Shown here: positions 6,956 to 7,026 of the stretch, piece after piece
Layout of the letters: every line of letters begins with the position of its first letter
Position numbering within the stretch: position 1 is the stretch's first letter
Origin: Candidatus Altimarinota bacterium
GTDB lineage: Bacteria > Patescibacteriota > Gracilibacteria > Absconditabacterales > Absconditicoccaceae
Reading direction: 5' to 3'
DNA: 7,026 nucleotides
Assembly (NCBI GenBank): GCA_015489035.1
Contig: WFMP01000060.1
Coordinates: 1-7,026, forward strand
The notes under the pieces: generated by a model
What the model was told of the DNA's origin: nothing
Seen by the model: the letters and a program-made list of their open reading frames with translations, nothing else
Databases searched by the model: none
Position numbers and translations under genes: made by a program

Positions 6956-7026
6956 TTATTTATACACATCTCATCTACTTCATATGTCTATCACAAGGAT
7001 AACTAATTTATCTTCATATTTTTCAA
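6932..7026. repeat. Direct repeat, right copy (cut by the edge)
   Basis: This is the partner of 6438-6532. It holds the 3' end of the first toxin copy and its spacer. The 494-bp period equals one antitoxin-toxin-spacer unit, so a tandem duplication of the whole module is the simplest reading. In that case another antitoxin start is expected near 7424, outside the window. Confidence 0.92.
6956..7026 (-). CDS. C-terminal end of a second RelE/ParE-type toxin, cut by the right edge
   Basis: The last 22 complete codons before TAA read EKYEDKLVILVIDIGSRGDV, then YK. They differ from the complete toxin only by Tyr for Cys and Val for Ile. Both glycines in GSRG are TGA codons. The conserved Arg and Tyr of the C-terminal strand are present, so the visible part looks intact and functional; its N-terminal three quarters and its own antitoxin lie beyond the window. 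It lies 25 nt upstream of the putative antitoxin at 6930. Confidence 0.9.

Noticed and set aside
6438..7026. The 95-bp repeat as a CRISPR or transposon end
   Set aside because: There are only two copies, in direct orientation, mostly inside toxin coding sequence with silent differences. There are no spacers, inverted ends or transposase.

Overview
The window is very A+T-rich, and every gene I can support lies on the minus strand, so transcription runs from high to low coordinates. The key to reading it is the genetic code. The conserved genes (pheT, pheS, an LCP-family gene, a DUF134 gene and a RelE-like toxin) are interrupted by dozens of in-frame TGA codons. Many of these fall where the families have invariant glycines, for example both glycines of the PheS LGKKG motif and the adjacent pair in the PheT GVIGGE motif. 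UGA is therefore read as glycine (NCBI table 25), while TAA and TAG remain stops. This code is known from Absconditabacteria (SR1) and Gracilibacteria (BD1-5) of the candidate phyla radiation (CPR, Patescibacteria), so the DNA very probably comes from one of these ultra-small, probably host-dependent bacteria. Read with the standard code, the genes fall apart into meaningless fragments.

Layout in transcription order. (1) 7026 to 6462: a duplicated type II toxin-antitoxin region. The C-terminal end of one RelE/ParE-type toxin is cut by the right edge. It is followed by a small acidic protein, the putative antitoxin, and then a complete RelE/ParE toxin that overlaps it by 56 nt. The ends of the two toxins, together with the 25-nt spacers behind them, form a direct repeat of at least 95 bp with a 494-bp period. 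(2) 6436 to 5399: a 345-residue lipoprotein of unknown function, closed by a Rho-independent terminator at about 5362-5392. (3) 5280 to the left edge: an apparent operon of pheT, pheS, a DUF134 helix-turn-helix gene, a LytR-CpsA-Psr (LCP) glycopolymer-ligase gene and the first nine codons of another gene that overlaps the LCP stop codon by one base. Spacers are 30, 9, 24 and -1 nt. The order pheT then pheS is the reverse of the usual bacterial arrangement.

The operon joins a translation enzyme (both subunits of phenylalanyl-tRNA synthetase) to a probable small DNA-binding protein and a cell-envelope enzyme. The upstream block is accessory: a tandem toxin-antitoxin cassette followed by a lineage-specific surface lipoprotein. 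No Shine-Dalgarno sequence is visible before any of the complete genes. The start codons sit directly behind A/T-only, often TATA-like stretches. The only non-coding gaps are short, and none reaches 300 bases. I see no tRNA, rRNA, CRISPR array or insertion sequence, and no plus-strand gene.
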